64,000 nt of DNA, taken from Ptiloglossa arizonensis. Its lineage: Eukaryota; Arthropoda; Insecta; Hymenoptera; Colletidae. The notes under the pieces were generated by a model that ran no database searches, had not been told where the DNA came from, and worked only from the letters and a program-made list of their open reading frames with translations. Shown in pieces: positions 60,441 through 64,000 of this stretch (within the stretch, counting starts at the first letter, position 1; each line of letters opens with the position of its first letter). The stretch lies in assembly GCF_051014685.1 (NCBI RefSeq), contig NC_135055.1, positions 20,109,501 through 20,173,500 on the forward strand, written 5' to 3'. A program made the translations under genes and the position numbers.

Positions 60441-63400
60441 TAGAATCTTTCCATCTCGTCGTCGGTGGTCGATTTCGGAGCAGGCGACGTCTTCGCTAAC
60501 GGACGACTGTACGCGAACTGACGCGAAAGGTCGACCGTCGTGTTTACTCGCTACGCTTCGAACGCAAGTGCTCCTACTTCGGCCGACTCGACCGTAAGTC
60601 TCCGCGAATGCCGCGTAAAGTTGCAAAGGCTCGAATATCGATCCTTGGAAACCGAGAGTAACGTAGAATGACCCACCGTGTGTAATAAAAAAAAAAAAAA
60701 AACGGTGACCAGAGACTCAGGTCGTCATTGATACGTTATCTTCAGCGATTCTTACCCCCCGTGATAATCTCGCGGGCGTATAGATCCACGTGGTACTCGA
60801 GGCGTTAAAGCGCGAGGCGAGAGAGGACCGTTGTTCCGTTAATTTAAAATAACGAGGAGTCAATAGCACGCGATCGTGTTCGCGATCCAATCTTCGATCG
60901 CACGGGGTAGCGAAGTTTGCGTGAGAAAAGGCTGTAACGCGAAAACAAGGTCCTGGCGAGCACACGTCCCTGTATAATTTTTCCATTGCTCTCGCGTTCC
61001 AAGACCATCTCTCCAAGAGTAATGCTTTCCACACGGTCGAGGCAAGTGCTCTCCGCGGTCGAATCCTAAGTCACCGTCCTATCGCGCGTTCCCGACACAT
61101 CGGGTATCAACTACCTCCTCCGTGAAACGCAACGCGACGAAGAATCGACGCCACCTTTCTATATCCTATCCACCGTTGTAACTCGAAGCTGTCAAAAAAC
61201 GAGCCAACTTCCCTGGCTCCGTCGCCCGCGGTAAAACCGAGTAAAACACTGGAATCGAGCGAATCCCCAAAGGCGACACCCGCTACCGCGCATAAACTCG
61301 GCTGTCTCCGCATCGAGACCACTTCGATGTCCCGACCACGTACGCGCCGGGACAGTACACACGTGGCGCGGCTGTGAAAGCGGACAAGCTCGCATCAAAG
61401 ATGCACAAGATCCTCCTTCGACGGGAGGTGACGACGCGGTCTGCCAGACATTTCCACGTGTGGCTCGGCTCAGTGTTTCTCAAACCTTTCCGTCCAGAGA
61501 TCACCTCCAACGGAGCGGATAATCGAGTTTGCACCTCGCGTGACACACCGTCCGACCGAAATTTCGCCTAACTACGTTGTAAAATTGATGGAGCAACTTT
61601 ACGGTTTTACCTAGCCCCGTGTGCAGAGTCCAACGAAACAGTCCACCGAAAATTAGATTCGCAACGAGAAGCTTTCCGATAACGTCGGTTCGCGGAAGAA
61701 CGTTAGCTCGAACGTTCGAGTCGCGTTCCGAGAACTTTCGGGCCGCTTCTGAGCGCAAGGAACTGTTTACGTACAAATTCTCGAGAAAATTAATCACGGT
61801 CGGGTGTGTCGGTCTCTTCGAGGACACCGAAGGCCAGCTTGGGAGAAGTAGAAGGTAATAAACGCGTTCGTTGGAAATTAAATTCGCAGCACGATACTTT
61901 CTCGCAACATTCGTTGTCAAAAAAAAAAAAGAAAAAAGAAAAAGCAAAAGGGAGTCGCGAGTCTAATTACCTCCAGTTACCTAGCGTCCTCTCGAACCGT
62001 TTGCCCGCGAATCTTCGAGAAAATGAACCGACTCGTTTCGGGGCGTTGGCTTGTCCGCTTTGAGAAAGACTGGCTCGGACGAAAGGAGAGAAGGGGGACG
62101 GACCGGACGAAAAACGAAGGGTGGAAGTCGAATTTCCGTGATGTCTGGTTCGACAATGCTACACCTGAACTAAACGGCTGTTCATTGAATAGCCCCACAG
62201 GCCGAGACCCGATAAACCGACTCGTCGTGCCCCCTGGTTGCTCGTAAACCGTCATCGCCTCGGCCGACTCACCCCCTGTCGTTATTCTTGCGCCCCGTTC
62301 ATCGTGTCTTCTCGATAATTTCGTCGAGAAGGCCGCGGAGACGTCGAAGACCGGCCCCGGGCCAGTCTCCGCTTCCGACGATTTTCACGCTCCTCTTCTC
62401 GCGATCTTTATGGAAATCGAAGCGCGAGGATTCGCGCCTCCGCTCCGAGGAACCGGTGATAGCCTGTTCCTTCCTCGTGAGCGAACGATAACCCACGACG
62501 GTGGAAGGGTTCGGGCGCGAGCCGACGTATCCTCGTAAACCTCATTCTCATGCACCCCTGTCGCCGAGCGAGAAATCGAGCCGCTGATAGGCAACCTTCC
62601 GCGTCATCGTCGCCGGTATCGCCTTCCGCGGATAATGGGCGAGAAACTTTCGACGCGCGAGAGGAAAATCCGCGTACGCGTACCCGTAGACGGGTATCAC
62701 GGCACGGAGAACACGCCTCGCGACAATTAAGAAACTCCCAACGAACAATAGCTTTCTTACGTCCCGTGAAAGTTGTTTTAAGGTCCAGACGGTTTACCCA
62801 GCGATGATTTCATTGTTGCGTGCGTGCCACCGCGAGAATTTCTACCTATTTATTTTCGCGACCAGCTTCACAATGCTTCCTCGTTAACCCGTCACGCGTC
62901 AACGAGGATCAACCCTTTCACTGTCCGACCAGGCTGCTCCGACTCGGGGCTTGCTCCAAAAATTTTTAAACGCTCGACGATTCTTTTCTCGATGGAGGAT
63001 CAATGGTCGTGCGGATTCGTGTCGACCGGGTGAAACACCGGAAAGTGAAAATACGTTTCTCTTCGTTGCAACGATGGAAACGTTGCTTCGAAATATTTTT
63101 TTACTTCCTAGAGTTTCGATCTACATCGGACCAGAGTTCACCGAGACATTGGTTTCGTTACCTCCGAGAGTGTACGCTCCAGGCTCGCGAAAGTTATCTT
63201 CTTATTAAAAAATCGACGGATCGTTCTCGATGCTCGAGATCGATTCGAGATCGCCCCGATCGAAGACTTTGGCCGCGTTTCACGACCACTCGCGAAACTC
63301 TGCCTCCGGAGAACTCCAGTCTCGCGACGAGAGACCTCTTTCATCGCGCGTGAGTTCAATTCGTAAACTTCCGTTGTCCACCGGCGGACTGTCAAACGCA

Positions 63401-64000
63401 GACTTTGCTCGCTATCCCCTGAAATCTTTTCCACAGTGCATCAACTATGGAAACCGGCCCTCCAGGGACGTACGTCGAGTGGAAAGAGAACGGAGACTGT
63501 CTCTCTTTGTACGATTATCGGTAATTATCAACTTAGGGAATTTCATCGTGGAAAATTGTAATAATTCTCAATATTAAATCGTGTTTGCTACGTACACGCG
63601 AAGAGAACGTTCCTACGTTCGGTGATTAGAATTTTGAAAAAAAAAAGGTTACCATCTCCATCGTCTTGGACACTTAATTCTCTCTCACCGCGATCGTTGG
63701 CGCATCTTAACGATAAATCATCGAGGAGTTTCCACTGTTGGCGTCGAAGGTCTCGAAAAAATTGCGAGTGCGCGACAATGTCCACGACTCGGCGACACGT
63801 GTCGTCGAGACCGGGGTGGGGGAAACAAACTCGTTTCGAAGTTTCTTCGCGCGTTCACGGTTAGCTCGACGGAAAAAGGGAGACCGGTTTTCGATGACCA
63901 AATTGATAGTCCCTTCCTCTCCCTCCGTGTTGGGCTCACGTGCGCCCGTGTAGGCCGTTAAAGTAAATGAGCGACTCTCCCGCGACCGTCCCCGAGTCCG
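60441..64000. other. No gene recognised
   Basis: Short poly-A tracts at 60687-60703 and 61920-61945. The remainder shows only chance frames. Confidence 0.5.

Overview
The window looks like nuclear DNA of an insect, most likely a hymenopteran. The supports are a clear insect/vertebrate-type KIF26 kinesin split by very long GT-AG introns, abundant CpG (TCG/CGA steps everywhere), many GA/CT and poly-A/T microsatellites, and relics of hAT-type and Tc1/mariner-type DNA transposons. There are no bacterial-style operons, ribosome-binding sites or dense coding. Most open frames are chance products of a CpG-rich, stop-poor composition. The order Hymenoptera is an inference from composition, not from a diagnostic gene.

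The one gene I recognise lies on the minus strand: an atypical kinesin of the KIF26 (kinesin-11 / Drosophila CG14535 / C. elegans VAB-8) type. Three consecutive motor-domain exons can be placed to the base: 28622-28434, 15375-15282 and 8115-7918. They have consensus splice sites and matching phases and join into about 160 continuous residues. These run from the first beta strand, through the P-loop (split between the second and third exons), to the beta-strand/helix region ending in RDLL. The introns between them are 13.1 kb and 7.2 kb. The rest of the motor and the long tail must lie left of base 1, because 1-7900 shows no further recognisable exon. N-terminal exons must lie to the right. A tentative promoter plus first exon (about 36884-36530) and a phase-compatible second exon (36097-35903) are proposed there, but without homology support.

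Layout: 1-6900 is intronic, without recognised genes and with simple repeats and a G-rich (GGGGTGT)n tract. 6901-7850 is an eight-copy minisatellite of about 111 bp. 7918-28622 holds the three kinesin exons with two giant introns, which contain a Tc1-like transposon end (10649), a pyrimidine/purine-asymmetric block (11.6-12.2 kb), a second tandem array (14742-15230), a near-perfect 21-bp hairpin (17067-17115) and a three-copy repeat (27.0-27.3 kb). 34783-35219 is a complete non-autonomous hAT-like element with an 8-bp target duplication. 37-64 kb has no recognisable gene. It holds several decayed tandem or segmental repeats (45.3/48.3, 48.0/48.6, 54.5, 58.4 and 59.9-60.4 kb) and microsatellites.

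The most notable structural pattern is that two of the three kinesin 5' splice sites are followed within about 50-70 bp by a tandem array, one of which has a 37-codon period. No new defence, mobile or biosynthetic system was found.
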